This document shows, in pieces, positions 51,847 to 60,187 of a DNA stretch of 64,000 bases (within the stretch, counting starts at the first letter, position 1; every line of letters begins with the position of its first letter). The DNA comes from Vulcanimicrobiota bacterium (lineage in GTDB: Bacteria > Vulcanimicrobiota > Xenobia > Xenobiales > JADMJV01), in contig JAEXNA010000169.1 in assembly GCA_023447635.1 (NCBI GenBank), positions 1 through 64,000 on the forward strand, read 5' to 3'. The notes under the pieces were generated by a model. It was given only the letters and a program-made list of their open reading frames with translations. It was not told the origin of the DNA and made no database searches. Position numbers and translations under genes: made by a program.

Positions 51847-53121
51847 GTGGTCCGCTCTCTCTCATATGTCGCCCTCGCTCTCATCGCGACCCTGCTCACG
51901 ACGGTGTCAGGCTGCCGCCCGCAAGCCGCTAGCGACAAGACAACGCTGACCTTCTGGACCGTCGGTCTGGCTCCCACCTACAATGCCTACTTCGAAGGGC
52001 TGATCGCCCAGTTCGAGCGCGAGCACCCCTCCGTCGACCTCGTCTGGCTGGATTTCTCTCAGGACGCCTCGCGGCAAAAGCTGATGGCGGGCATCGCCGC
52101 CGGCCAACCGCCCGACCTGGTCAACCTGGACACCGAGTTCGCTCTGACTATGGCGCAGAACGGAGCGCTGACCCGGCTCGACGACTACGTGACCCCCGAG
52201 CAGCGAGCTCGCTACTTCCCCAATCTGTGGGCGGCAGGCCAACTCGACGGCGCCACCTACGCCCTGCCCTGGTACGTCACCACCCGCGTGATCATGATGA
52301 ACCGCAACGTCATGAAGGCCGCCGGTCTGGACCCGAACAAGCCGCCCAGGACCTGGGCCGAACTCGACGCCTTCGCCCGCCAGATCTCCGAGCGTACCGA
52401 CTCGGTGGGCATGATGCCCGCCGTCCGCATCGTCAACGACTGGTCGATGGCAGGCGATAAGATAATCGACCGCGACACCCTGACCGCCGCCTTCGTCAAC
52501 CCCGGCGCCATCGCCGCCGTCGACCGCTACCGCAACCTCTACGCCGAAGGCGTGATGCCCCCCGAGACCCTGACCGAGGGCTACAAGGGCGCACTCGACC
52601 GCTTCAAAGCCGGCTCCCTCGGCTTCCTCGACGCCGGCCCGCAGTTCTTGCTCCGCATCAAAGCCGACGCCCCCTCGGTCTACAAGGCGACCGGGCTGGC
52701 GCCTCTTCCGGAGACGGCCACTCACACCATCCCGGCCGCCACCATGAATTTCGCCGTCCCCGTCTCTGGCAAGAACCGCGAACTGGCCGTCGAACTCGGC
52801 CTGTTCCTGACTTCGCCCCAAGCCCAGCTAGAGTTCGCCAAACTGGTTCCGCTGCTCCCCTCGACCATCGCCAGCACCAAGGACCCCTACTTTCAGCAGG
52901 GTGGAGAAGACCCGCTGCAGGCCGAAGCCGTGCGCATCTCCCTGGGCCAGCTGGGCCAGTGCCGCGACTTCTCCCTGACCCTGCCGCGCCAGAAAGACCT
53001 GATGCGCTCGCTGAACTCGGCGGTCGAGCAGGCGATTCGCGGCGACCTTCCTACCGAGCAGGCGTTGCAAAAGGCCGCCGAAGACTGGAACGCCACCCTG
53101 GCCCCGTTTCGAAAGGACTAG
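51847..53121 (+). CDS. Carbohydrate ABC transporter substrate-binding lipoprotein
   Basis: The GTG at 51847 gives a lipoprotein signal (MVRSLSYVALALIATLLTTV, lipobox VSGC, Cys23) and a 424-residue product; no ribosome site is seen, and the frame is open to 51688. FWTVGLAPTYNAYFEGLIAQ, DLVWLDFSQDASRQKLMAGI, QPPDLVNLDTEFALTMAQNG, DGATYALPWYVTTRVIMMN and PPRTWAELDAFA fit the family 1 (maltose/glycerol-3-phosphate) binding proteins. It delivers a sugar or polyol to the permeases at 53940 and 54910. Substrate not readable from sequence. Confidence 0.88.
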   Translation: MVRSLSYVALALIATLLTTVSGCRPQAASDKTTLTFWTVGLAPTYNAYFEGLIAQFEREHPSVDLVWLDFSQDASRQKLMAGIAAGQPPDLVNLDTEFALTMAQNGALTRLDDYVTPEQRARYFPNLWAAGQLDGATYALPWYVTTRVIMMNRNVMKAAGLDPNKPPRTWAELDAFARQISERTDSVGMMPAVRIVNDWSMAGDKIIDRDTLTAAFVNPGAIAAVDRYRNLYAEGVMPPETLTEGYKGALDRFKAGSLGFLDAGPQFLLRIKADAPSVYKATGLAPLPETATHTIPAATMNFAVPVSGKNRELAVELGLFLTSPQAQLEFAKLVPLLPSTIASTKDPYFQQGGEDPLQAEAVRISLGQLGQCRDFSLTLPRQKDLMRSLNSAVEQAIRGDLPTEQALQKAAEDWNATLAPFRKD

Positions 53122-53127
53122 ACCCCA

Positions 53128-53487
53128 ATGAACGACCTCGAACAGCTCACCCAGCGCGTCTGGGAGTTTCGCGAAGCCCGCGACTGGGCTCAGTTCCATC
53201 ACCCCAAAGAGCTGGCCTCGGCGCTTTCCATCGAGGTCTCCGAGATCATGGAGCTGTTCCGTTTCCGCAGCCCCGAGCAAGTGAACGAGATGCTGCAGGA
53301 CGAGGAGTACCGCCAGCAGGTCGGCGCCGAACTCGCCGACTCGCTGTTCTTGCTGCTGCTGCTCTCGAAGGAGACCGGGGTCGACCTGCGCGCGGCCTTC
53401 GAGCGCAAGCTGGCCATCTTGGAAACCCGCTACCCCGTCGAGCAGTCGAAGGGGCGCAACGACAAGTGGACGGCCTATCAAAAGTAG
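53128..53487 (+). CDS. MazG-like nucleotide pyrophosphohydrolase
   Basis: 119 residues. WAQFHHPKELASALSIEVSE, IMELFRFRS and ELADSLFLLLLLSKETGVDL carry the EExxE-12/13-ExxD-type helices of the all-alpha NTP-PPase superfamily, of the dCTPase/RS21-C6 type. It would hydrolyse (d)NTPs to NMP and PPi. Its place 6 nt after the sugar-binding protein gene is unusual; it may be cotranscribed by accident or clean nucleotides in the same growth condition. Confidence 0.82.
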   Translation: MNDLEQLTQRVWEFREARDWAQFHHPKELASALSIEVSEIMELFRFRSPEQVNEMLQDEEYRQQVGAELADSLFLLLLLSKETGVDLRAAFERKLAILETRYPVEQSKGRNDKWTAYQK

Positions 53488-53506
53488 GGCTCAAAGGAGA
53501 CCAGCC

Positions 53507-53899
53507 ATGCTCGCAACCCTCCCCAGTCGCCCCCGAACTCTCTTTCTGATCGACGGCGCAGGCGCGCTGCTCTCGCTGGTGCTGCTGCTCGTGCTTCTCC
53601 TCCCTTATCACGAAGCGCTGGGACTCTCCCAGGCCACCCTCCAACTGTTCGCCATCATCGCCGCCGCGCTCGCGGCCTTTTCCCTGACCTGCTCCCGCCT
53701 CGCAACCTCCAACCACCGCCCCTTCATGGCGATCCTGGCCACCGCCAACGCGAGCTACTGCCTGCTCACCCTGAGCGCCCTCTACCTTCATCGGCAGCGC
53801 GTCACCCCGCTCGGCCTTCTCTACTTCACCGGAGAGGTCGCCATCATCGCCGGCCTGGTGTTCCTGGAAATCGCCTCCGCCCGCCGTCCTCGAACCTGA
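53507..53899 (+). CDS. Small four-TM membrane protein
   Basis: 130 residues with AAGGAG upstream. Four hydrophobic segments: FLIDGAGALLSLVLLLVLLL, LFAIIAAALAAFSLTC, FMAILATANASYCLLTLSAL and LLYFTGEVAIIAGLVFLEIA. No family recognised. It lies between mazG and the first permease gene, and its short spacing suggests cotranscription. Confidence 0.65.
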   Translation: MLATLPSRPRTLFLIDGAGALLSLVLLLVLLLPYHEALGLSQATLQLFAIIAAALAAFSLTCSRLATSNHRPFMAILATANASYCLLTLSALYLHRQRVTPLGLLYFTGEVAIIAGLVFLEIASARRPRT

Positions 53900-53939
53900 G
53901 CTCTGAAGGAATCGCCGAGGTTGGAAATAATTCAACGCG

Positions 53940-54917
53940 GTGGCCGACAGCGCGACATCTCCCCCCTCTCCTCGGCCGGAACTGAGCCCCGCCGAGCTGA
54001 AGGCGATCCTGGACGCCGCGCCCCCCCGGCGTTGGAGCGCTTTGCCCTGGGCCTTCCTGGGTCCCGCCCTGCTGATCCTGACCGTCTTCACCTTCTACCC
54101 GATGGTCTGCGGGGTCAGCCTGGCCTTCACCGAATTCTCCCTGCTGCGCCACACTCAGGAAGGGCAGCTGGTGATGCCGCGCTTCATCTGGTTCGAAAAC
54201 TTCGCCCGCCTCCTGGTCGACCCGTACTTCTGGAAAGCGCTGGTCAACTCGGTCAAGTACCTGCTGGTGGTCCCAGTGATCCAGGTGCTGTCCATCGCGG
54301 TGGCCGTGCTGGTGGACAAGCCGTTCCGCGGCCGCGAGTTTTTCCGCACCGCCTTCTACATCCCCGTGATTACCTCGGTGGTGGTGGTCGGTATCACCTG
54401 GAACTGGGTCTTCCGCTCGGACGGTCTGGCCAACTATCTGCTGGGTCTGCTGGGCTTCGATAAGATCGGCTTTCTAACCGATCCCACCTTCGCGCTGTAC
54501 TCGATCATGTTCGTGACGCTCTGGCAGGGTCTGGGCTACTACATGATCCTGTACCTGGCGGGCATGCAGTCTATCCCGCCCGAGTTGGAAGAGGCGGCCA
54601 GGCTGGACGGCGCTTCGTCCTGGGACGTCTTCTGGCACGTCACCATCCCCATGCTCAAGCCGACCGTGGCGCTCTGCACCATCATCAGCTGCATCTCGGC
54701 GCTCAAGGTGTTTGGAGAGATCTTCGTGATGACGCCTCAGGGCGGTCCCAACCAGAGCACGCTGACCATGGTCTACTACATCTACCAGAAGGGGTTCGAG
54801 GATTTTGACATGGGCTACTCGGCCGCCATCGCTCTGGTGCTGGCCGGGGTGGTGGGAGTGATCTCCTGGATCAACGTGCGTTTCTTCAAAGACGGAGGAC
54901 TCACTAGCTATGGGTAG
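53940..54917 (+). CDS. Carbohydrate ABC transporter permease, MalF/UgpA type
   Basis: 325 residues; GTG start without clear ribosome site. Six membrane segments; the cytoplasmic EAA loop is EEAARLDGASSWDVFWHVTI. FRTAFYIPVITSVVVVGITW and WQGLGYYMILYLAGMQSIP are typical. It forms a heterodimeric channel with the protein at 54910. The overlap of 8 nt with that gene implies coupling. The ATPase is not encoded here and is probably a shared MsmK/UgpC-like protein elsewhere. Confidence 0.9.
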   Translation: MADSATSPPSPRPELSPAELKAILDAAPPRRWSALPWAFLGPALLILTVFTFYPMVCGVSLAFTEFSLLRHTQEGQLVMPRFIWFENFARLLVDPYFWKALVNSVKYLLVVPVIQVLSIAVAVLVDKPFRGREFFRTAFYIPVITSVVVVGITWNWVFRSDGLANYLLGLLGFDKIGFLTDPTFALYSIMFVTLWQGLGYYMILYLAGMQSIPPELEEAARLDGASSWDVFWHVTIPMLKPTVALCTIISCISALKVFGEIFVMTPQGGPNQSTLTMVYYIYQKGFEDFDMGYSAAIALVLAGVVGVISWINVRFFKDGGLTSYG

Positions 54918-55737
54918 AGGCCGAGGAGAGGTCATCCTGCGCTGGGCCCTGCTGCTGGGACTGACGGCGCTGTGTCTGGGGCCTTTCCTGTTCTTGCTCT
55001 CGACTTCATTGGAGGGGGGAGACGTCTTTGCTCTGCGCAAGCTCAGCGATCTCCTTCCCAACGAGCCCACCTTCGCGGCCTACCCCGAGGTGTTCGAAAA
55101 GCTTCCAGAGCTGAAAGACTTCTTCTGGAGCACGGCCTTGATCTGCGGTTTGGGAGTGACCATGGAGCTGGCGCTGGCCACCCTGGCAGCCTATCCGCTG
55201 GCCCGCATGGAGTTCCGGGGCAAAGGTCCGATTATGGGGGCGCTGCTGGCTACGATGATGCTGCCCGCCCAGGCCAACATCATCGTCAACTTCGTGACCA
55301 TCCGCCAGATGGCGCTCTACGACACCTTGACGGCGGTGCTCTTGCCATCGGCCGTGACCGTGTTCGGCGTGTTTTTGATGCGCCAGGCGTTCCTGGTGGT
55401 ACCGCGCGACCTGGAGGATGCGGCCCGAGTGGATGGGGCCAGCGAGTGGTTCATCTTCTGGAGGGTGATGGTCCCGCTGACTCGGCCGGCGCTGGGCACG
55501 CTGGCGCTGTTCTCGTTCGTGTCGCACTGGAACAGCTTTATGTGGCCGCTGGTAGTGCTCGAGACCAAGTCGAAGTACCCGCTTTCGGTGGGACTGTCGC
55601 ATATGGCGCAGGCGTTCGACTCGAACTTCCGTCTGGTGGCGGCCGGGTCGGTGATGTCGATGCTGCCGATCCTGATCATGTTCTTGCTGATGCAGAAGCA
55701 GTTCATCCGCGGCATCACCGCCGGCGCCGTGAAGTAG
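54910..55737 (+). CDS. Carbohydrate ABC transporter permease, MalG/UgpE type
   Basis: 275 residues. Six membrane segments; the EAA loop is EDAARVDGASEWFIFWRVMV. ATLAAYPLARMEFRGKGPIM, ATMMLPAQANIIVNFVTI and GVFLMRQAFLVVP are family features. Second half of the channel. The stop is followed after about 20 nt by the second hairpin repeat array, so the transcription unit probably ends there. Confidence 0.92.
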   Translation: MGRGRGEVILRWALLLGLTALCLGPFLFLLSTSLEGGDVFALRKLSDLLPNEPTFAAYPEVFEKLPELKDFFWSTALICGLGVTMELALATLAAYPLARMEFRGKGPIMGALLATMMLPAQANIIVNFVTIRQMALYDTLTAVLLPSAVTVFGVFLMRQAFLVVPRDLEDAARVDGASEWFIFWRVMVPLTRPALGTLALFSFVSHWNSFMWPLVVLETKSKYPLSVGLSHMAQAFDSNFRLVAAGSVMSMLPILIMFLLMQKQFIRGITAGAVK

Positions 55738-55757
55738 GCCGCGGCCCGAGAATCTCG

Positions 55758-55935
55758 ACGCGCGGGCACTCGGTGAGCCCGCACTCGGGCACTCGGCGAG
55801 CCCGCGTCGGGTTTTGGAGGCGCGCGGGTACTCGGTGAGCCCGCACTCGGGCACTCAACGAGCCCGCGTCGGGGTTTTGAGGCGCGCGGGCACTCGGTGA
55901 GCCACTCGGCGAGCCCGCGTCGGGGTTCGAAGACG
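55758..55935. repeat. 61/62-bp hairpin repeat family B, array 2
   Basis: Units start at 55760, 55822 and 55884 (period 62). The first two units hold GCGGG-ACTCGGTGAGCCCGC and a second CTCGGCGAGCCCG or CTCAACGAGCCCG hairpin, then GTCGGGTTTTGGAGG; the third has lost the middle part. Same family as 51359-51584. The whole lies in the 257-nt gap before the exported protein gene at 55995. Confidence 0.9.
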
Positions 55936-55994
55936 CTGGCGAATCTCGACGGGTTAGAGGTCCTTCCTGCCGGAGGGGGAACCGGCCCCTGATC

Positions 55995-57746
55995 ATGAGG
56001 ACCGATTTCCATCTGCTGGGAGGGCCGCGCTACAACAGCCGCGTTCTCCGCTGGGCCCTGGTGCCGCTGCTGCTTCTTCTCTGCCTGGGGCTGGCCGGAG
56101 CCAGCGAGGACTTCGAAGGTTCGCCCGAGCCGGCTCCGACCGATGCGGTCAAGGCCAGCGGTCAGAAGTACTCCTCCACCGGCTCCGCCGTGCTGGAACA
56201 GTCGCCCGAGTCGGCCCGATTCGCAGCCCTGCTCGACGCCTATCGACGGTTGGTGGTGGGAGGCCTCCAGCAGGGGATCCTGGCCGGAGGCTGGGGCGAG
56301 ATGGAGGGCGCCTACCGGCTTTTCCAGGTCGACCGCGACCATCCCAACCCTCAGATGATGGCCTGGTTGACCCGCTCGAAAGTGGTCAAAGAAGGCGATA
56401 AAGACGGCAAGCGCACCGTGACCATCGAGAGCCCCGAGTCGGGCGACCTGTCCGCGCTGTCGCCCGCCATGCGCGCCCTGGTCACCCAGGACGTCGACCA
56501 GGACGGCATCAGCGACGTGGTCAGCGTGGGCTACGACGGCTCGGTCTACGTCAGCAAGACGAACGGCGGCCGCCAGCAGGTGGTGGCAAAGTCGCCCTCT
56601 TACGCCTCTTTCGAGGTCGTCTCGGGACCCGGGTTAGAGAGGGTGCGCGCCGTGCTGCCCACGGCGGTCGGTTCCATTGAGCCCGCCGGCGCCGGACAGG
56701 CGCGCTGCGTTCTAGAGTTAGAGTCGCTGGAGATGGTCAACGGGCGCCTCCTGGGCAAAGGCACGGAGCAGCGCGAGGTGCTGGTGTCGCTGTCCGAGAC
56801 CGATCAGGAGATCCGCTTCACTCTTGACGACCCGCCCGATTTTACCCGCCTCTATGAGAACGCGGTCGAACTACGGGGCAAGGCGGTCGCCACTCGCAAC
56901 CTGTCCTCGCTAGAGATCCGCCACAACGGCGAACTGACCTGGGAGAGCCCTGCGGGGCTGGCTCTTTCGGCGCTGCAGTTCAACCTGGCCCGCCCGCTGA
57001 ACGGCGGCTGGAATCTGTTCCGCCTGACCGCGCGCGACCAGCGCGGCTCGGTGCGCCGCCGCGACCTGTGGCTGCACGGACCGCCTTCGAAGCCGGCCAT
57101 CGGGTTCGAGAACAAACGCGCCGTGGTGATGACGCTCGACGACGGACTACGCGAAAAGAAACTTCAGGGCTCGCTGCAGAAAGCGGGCTATCCCGTCAGC
57201 GGGCTCAGCCTGTTCGAGACGGGGCAGACCACGCCGCAGCAGGTGCTCGCGGCGATTCGCGACGCTCGGGGGGCCAGTGATCTGCTGCTCTACGTTGAGG
57301 CGTCCTCGCTGCCGGGCATGCTGATCGACGGCAAAGTGCTGAAGGTTGGAGGGGGAGCGCTTTCGGCCTCTGACCTGGCCAAGGCCATCGAGTCGGCGGG
57401 CTACGAGCGGGCGCTGGTAGTGGTCTACAGCGAACTCGACGCCTCCATCACGCAGAAGCCGACCGACGACGCGCTGTGGCAGGACACGACGCGCTTCCTA
57501 GAGCGTCTGGGCGACGGTGGGCGACTGGTCTTCGGGAACCTCGAAGTGGGTCAGGATTCGGCCCGCAGCAAGCGCACCCGCTCACGCGAGCGCCTGCTGG
57601 CGGCGCTGGATGCGCCCGGGGGCAGCGACCTGGCTCGCCTGGTCGACGTCGAGCAGCCGATCAACACGATTTTCCGCGGTTGGATGTTCGGCCCGCCCGT
57701 GCTGGGCGGCTCCTCGGAAGCCCCCGCCGCCACTCCCGCCCGCTAA
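55995..57746 (+). CDS. Exported protein with LPP20-like N-terminus and degenerate caspase-like C-terminus
   Basis: 583 residues. An N-terminal membrane segment (about 17-36) is a signal or anchor. SARFAALLDAYRRLVVGGLQ recalls the LPP20 repeat. DVDQDGISDVVSVGYDGSVY (about 165-185) is a calcium-loop DxDxDGxxD motif of the VCBS/dockerin kind. From about 375, KRAVVMTLDDGLREKKLQGS, LQKAGYPVSGLSLFE, DLLLYVEASSLPGMLIDGKV and ALVVVYSELDAS follow the strand order of caspase-like proteases, but the catalytic His and Cys positions are not His and Cys. So probably a binding rather than a protease domain. Its gene is transcribed away from the ABC operon. Confidence 0.55.
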   Translation: MRTDFHLLGGPRYNSRVLRWALVPLLLLLCLGLAGASEDFEGSPEPAPTDAVKASGQKYSSTGSAVLEQSPESARFAALLDAYRRLVVGGLQQGILAGGWGEMEGAYRLFQVDRDHPNPQMMAWLTRSKVVKEGDKDGKRTVTIESPESGDLSALSPAMRALVTQDVDQDGISDVVSVGYDGSVYVSKTNGGRQQVVAKSPSYASFEVVSGPGLERVRAVLPTAVGSIEPAGAGQARCVLELESLEMVNGRLLGKGTEQREVLVSLSETDQEIRFTLDDPPDFTRLYENAVELRGKAVATRNLSSLEIRHNGELTWESPAGLALSALQFNLARPLNGGWNLFRLTARDQRGSVRRRDLWLHGPPSKPAIGFENKRAVVMTLDDGLREKKLQGSLQKAGYPVSGLSLFETGQTTPQQVLAAIRDARGASDLLLYVEASSLPGMLIDGKVLKVGGGALSASDLAKAIESAGYERALVVVYSELDASITQKPTDDALWQDTTRFLERLGDGGRLVFGNLEVGQDSARSKRTRSRERLLAALDAPGGSDLARLVDVEQPINTIFRGWMFGPPVLGGSSEAPAATPAR

Positions 57747-57893
57747 CCACGGAGCGCTCCTGGACGAGCGGTGGGATAGGGGAGAGGTGGGGATAGTTCT
57801 CCCTCTACCGTTTACCTCTTTAACAATTTGCTAACGTCCCCGTGACCTCCGTAGGGCTTAATCGTCCCATAGACTTTGCCCGAGGAGACCGCT

Positions 57894-58574
57894 ATGTCCA
57901 TCAACGCCAACCGTCCCAACCTTATGGTCGGAGTGCCCACCGGGTACCTCAGCCCTCGCCTCCCGTTCCCTCCGAACGTGGAAGCGACCGCTACCGTCGG
58001 CATCGAACTGGCGCCCGGCCTGGGCATCAGCCTCGACGGGAAAGCGCTGCTGGTCGGCGCCGCTGGCCACTCTGGCCGCACCGAGATCACGGGAAGACTC
58101 AAGGACGGCACCTTCCCGCAGCGCGACAGCGTGGTGCTGCGCAGCGGCGAGCAGACCACCGTCGACGGCCACTACAACTGGCAAGACTACAAACTCGAAG
58201 GCAGCCGCGACAACTTCCGCGCCACCGGCGAGCAGGTTCATCACGGCTTCAGCGTGACCCCGACCGACAACGGCTTCCGGGTCGAGAACCCCAAAGCGGC
58301 CCGCGCCTGGACCGTAGAGGCTAACGACGGCGGCTACGCCGTGCGCTCGGATTTCGAAGGGGGGGAGACCTTCCAGGTCTCCCGCCAGGGGAACACCACG
58401 CTGGTCGACTCGAACCTACCTGACCAGGACTTCACCATCACCCAGAAGGACGGCGGCGCCGCCATCATCGACGGTCATCTCAAGACTGACGACTTCTCCT
58501 GGACGCCGACCGCTCAGGGTTTCGAACTGCAGGGCCACCACGAGCAGCAGCGCTTCGGTATCGTTCTCTCCTGA
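57894..58574 (+). CDS. Signal-less beta-repeat protein
   Basis: The ATG at 57894 has GAGGAG 6 nt upstream; the product is 226 residues. From about residue 105, five to six imperfect 20-21-residue repeats occur, each with a pattern F-x-V/I-x(7-9)-G-F/Y-x-V (GFSVTPTDNGFRVEN, AWTVEANDGGYAVRS, TFQVSRQGNTTLVDS, DFTITQKDGGAAIID, DFSWTPTAQGFELQG). This suggests a repetitive beta-solenoid or propeller-like fold. TAGACT (57870-57875) may be its -10 box. It lacks a signal peptide and resembles in this the unassigned proteins at 14387, 20083 and 21560. A long hairpin follows. Confidence 0.65.
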   Translation: MSINANRPNLMVGVPTGYLSPRLPFPPNVEATATVGIELAPGLGISLDGKALLVGAAGHSGRTEITGRLKDGTFPQRDSVVLRSGEQTTVDGHYNWQDYKLEGSRDNFRATGEQVHHGFSVTPTDNGFRVENPKAARAWTVEANDGGYAVRSDFEGGETFQVSRQGNTTLVDSNLPDQDFTITQKDGGAAIIDGHLKTDDFSWTPTAQGFELQGHHEQQRFGIVLS

Positions 58575-58607
58575 TTCCGCCTGTCTTTACCCGACCCAAC
58601 AGCCCAT

Positions 58608-58640
58608 CTCGATAGGACACCCGTCCGGTGTCCTATCGAG
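58608..58640. repeat. 14-bp perfect hairpin between genes
   Basis: CTCGATAGGACACC and GGTGTCCTATCGAG form a 14-bp stem with loop CGTCC. There is no T-run directly after, so it may be a weak terminator or mRNA-end stabiliser of the upstream gene. Confidence 0.65.
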
Positions 58641-58665
58641 GCAGGGTTGCTCTCGATCGCCATGG

Positions 58666-58671
58666 TAGACT
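58666..58671 (+). promoter_or_regulatory. TAGACT -10 box of a probable leaderless transcript
   Basis: The hexamer lies 9 nt before the ATG at 58681 and no ribosome site is present. TAGACT or TACTCT hexamers at a similar place are found before the genes at 57894 and 21277. Confidence 0.35.
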
Positions 58672-58680
58672 CGAGACAAG

Positions 58681-59196
58681 ATGACTTCTAATCAGCACGA
58701 TAAACTTCGCAGCAACACCCTCGCCACGCTAGAGAAAAAGCTCGAGGGCCAGCCGTTCCGCCTGCTCTCCCAAGGGGAGACGCTGCTGCCTCCCGGCTCC
58801 ACCCGGACCCTCCAACCTGACCTTGCCGTGGTCGCCGAAGGGGCCACGCCGAACGCCGACGGGGCCTACACCGACGCCGTGATCGTGGTCGAAGTGATGA
58901 CCCCCGAGAGCGAGGCTGACGACCGGGGCGAAAAGTTCCGCCTCTACCAGACCCTGCCGTCCCTCAAAGAATACCTGCTGCTCTGCCATCATGACGTGCA
59001 GGTCGACCACTACCATCACCCGCCAGACAACGACTGGGCCCTCAACGAAGTTTGCGGCCGCGAGTGGGAGTTCGTACTCAAAGGCGTGCGCGGCCTGGTC
59101 AAGGTCTCCGACCTTTACGACGGCGTCGAGATGGACGAGGCGTACCCCGCCAAAGTCGGACCGGTGGACATCAACCACCCGTTCCGCGCCGGCTAA
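58681..59196 (+). CDS. Uma2-family (DUF820) endonuclease-like protein
   Basis: 171 residues. The PD-(D/E)XK core is TLQPDLAVV (Asp47), DAVIVVEVMTPES (Glu71) and DDRGEKFRLYQTLPSLKEYL (Lys85), then LLCHHDVQVDHYHH. This family is highly expanded in Cyanobacteria and often near mobile DNA; its physiological role is unclear. The start has no ribosome site. A His-rich turn (HHPPDNDW) is a small oddity. Confidence 0.88.
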   Translation: MTSNQHDKLRSNTLATLEKKLEGQPFRLLSQGETLLPPGSTRTLQPDLAVVAEGATPNADGAYTDAVIVVEVMTPESEADDRGEKFRLYQTLPSLKEYLLLCHHDVQVDHYHHPPDNDWALNEVCGREWEFVLKGVRGLVKVSDLYDGVEMDEAYPAKVGPVDINHPFRAG

Positions 59197-59212
59197 GCTC
59201 TAGCCAGGCCTT

Positions 59213-60151
59213 CTAGCGCTGCTTCCCCGTCGCCGTCAGTCGGCCCGTCGTCTTTTTCGGCGCCGTCACCAGAGCGGCCCGTTCGGCGGCGTCCAGGTTC
59301 ACGAACACCAACTCGGCGCCCAGCATAAACACGGCCGCCTCGATGTAGAGCCAGACCAGCATCCCGACGATACCCCAGACGGTAGCGTAGAACGGATTCG
59401 ACCCGGCCAGTTTGACGATAAAGGTCAGGTAGACCCAGGACGAGATCTTCCAGGCCACGCAAGAGAAGATGGCGCCCGGCACCGCCATCGAAATCGGCAC
59501 GCGACGCGACGGTAGCATGATGTAGAGCAGCAGGAAGATCATGGTCACCGCGATCGGCACCACCACCCAGGAATGGATGTTGGCCATGATGATGGTGTCA
59601 GCCAGGTTCCAGCGCTCCTCGATGATCTCGGGCATCTCGACTCGCTTCAGCGCCACGCTTAGCCAGGCCAGTCCCAGTGAGGTTGCTCCCACCCCCAGCA
59701 CCACCGCCGTGCACAAGAGCACCAGCATCATGGCCAGCAGGTTGGCCACAGCCCAATTGCGTTCGAGCGGGATGTCCCATGCCTTGTGCAAGGCGAACTC
59801 CATGGCCCGAAAAAGCTGACGCCCCGACCACAGTAAGACCAGAAAGCCGGCCACACCGATCTGGATACTCTGAGCGAACAGTTCGCGCACATGCTGGTCC
59901 AGGAAGTGCACCATATCCGGCGGCAAGAACAGCGCCATCAACTTCATAGTGTCGTTGATCGCCTCGTCCGGCGTGTACATGTAGGACAGCAGCGCGACCG
60001 AGATCAGCACCAGCGGGAACAACGAGAAGAAGGCGAAGAAAGCGATGCCCGCCGAAACGAACTGGCCGTCGTCGGCGACAAACTCTTTGCCTACGGCAAA
60101 AGCGGTACGAAAAGGGTGCTTGAAAGTTTCGACCCAGGTCTTCGCCCTCAT
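59213..60151 (-). CDS. YihY/BrkB-family membrane protein
   Basis: 312 residues with six to seven membrane segments: FVSAGIAFFAFFSLFPLVLI, LVLLWSGRQLFRAMEFALHK, WAVANLLAMMLVLLCTAVVL, WVVVPIAVTMIFLLLYIMLP, RRVPISMAVPGAIFSCVAWK and GMLVWLYIEAAVFMLGAELV. The FFAFFSLFP start and WS-GRQLFRA loop are family hallmarks (formerly, and wrongly, called ribonuclease BN). Role unknown, perhaps export. It is divergent from the carboxypeptidase gene, with 36 nt between the starts. Confidence 0.88.
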   Translation of the reverse strand: MRAKTWVETFKHPFRTAFAVGKEFVADDGQFVSAGIAFFAFFSLFPLVLISVALLSYMYTPDEAINDTMKLMALFLPPDMVHFLDQHVRELFAQSIQIGVAGFLVLLWSGRQLFRAMEFALHKAWDIPLERNWAVANLLAMMLVLLCTAVVLGVGATSLGLAWLSVALKRVEMPEIIEERWNLADTIIMANIHSWVVVPIAVTMIFLLLYIMLPSRRVPISMAVPGAIFSCVAWKISSWVYLTFIVKLAGSNPFYATVWGIVGMLVWLYIEAAVFMLGAELVFVNLDAAERAALVTAPKKTTGRLTATGKQR

Positions 60152-60187
60152 GAAAGGATTTGCCGATTTATTGAAAAAATCTCAAAG

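Noticed and set aside
51359..55935. Family B arrays as ends of a composite transposon
   Set aside because: No transposase, no target-site duplication and no defined terminal inverted repeats; the units look like REP/BIME elements.
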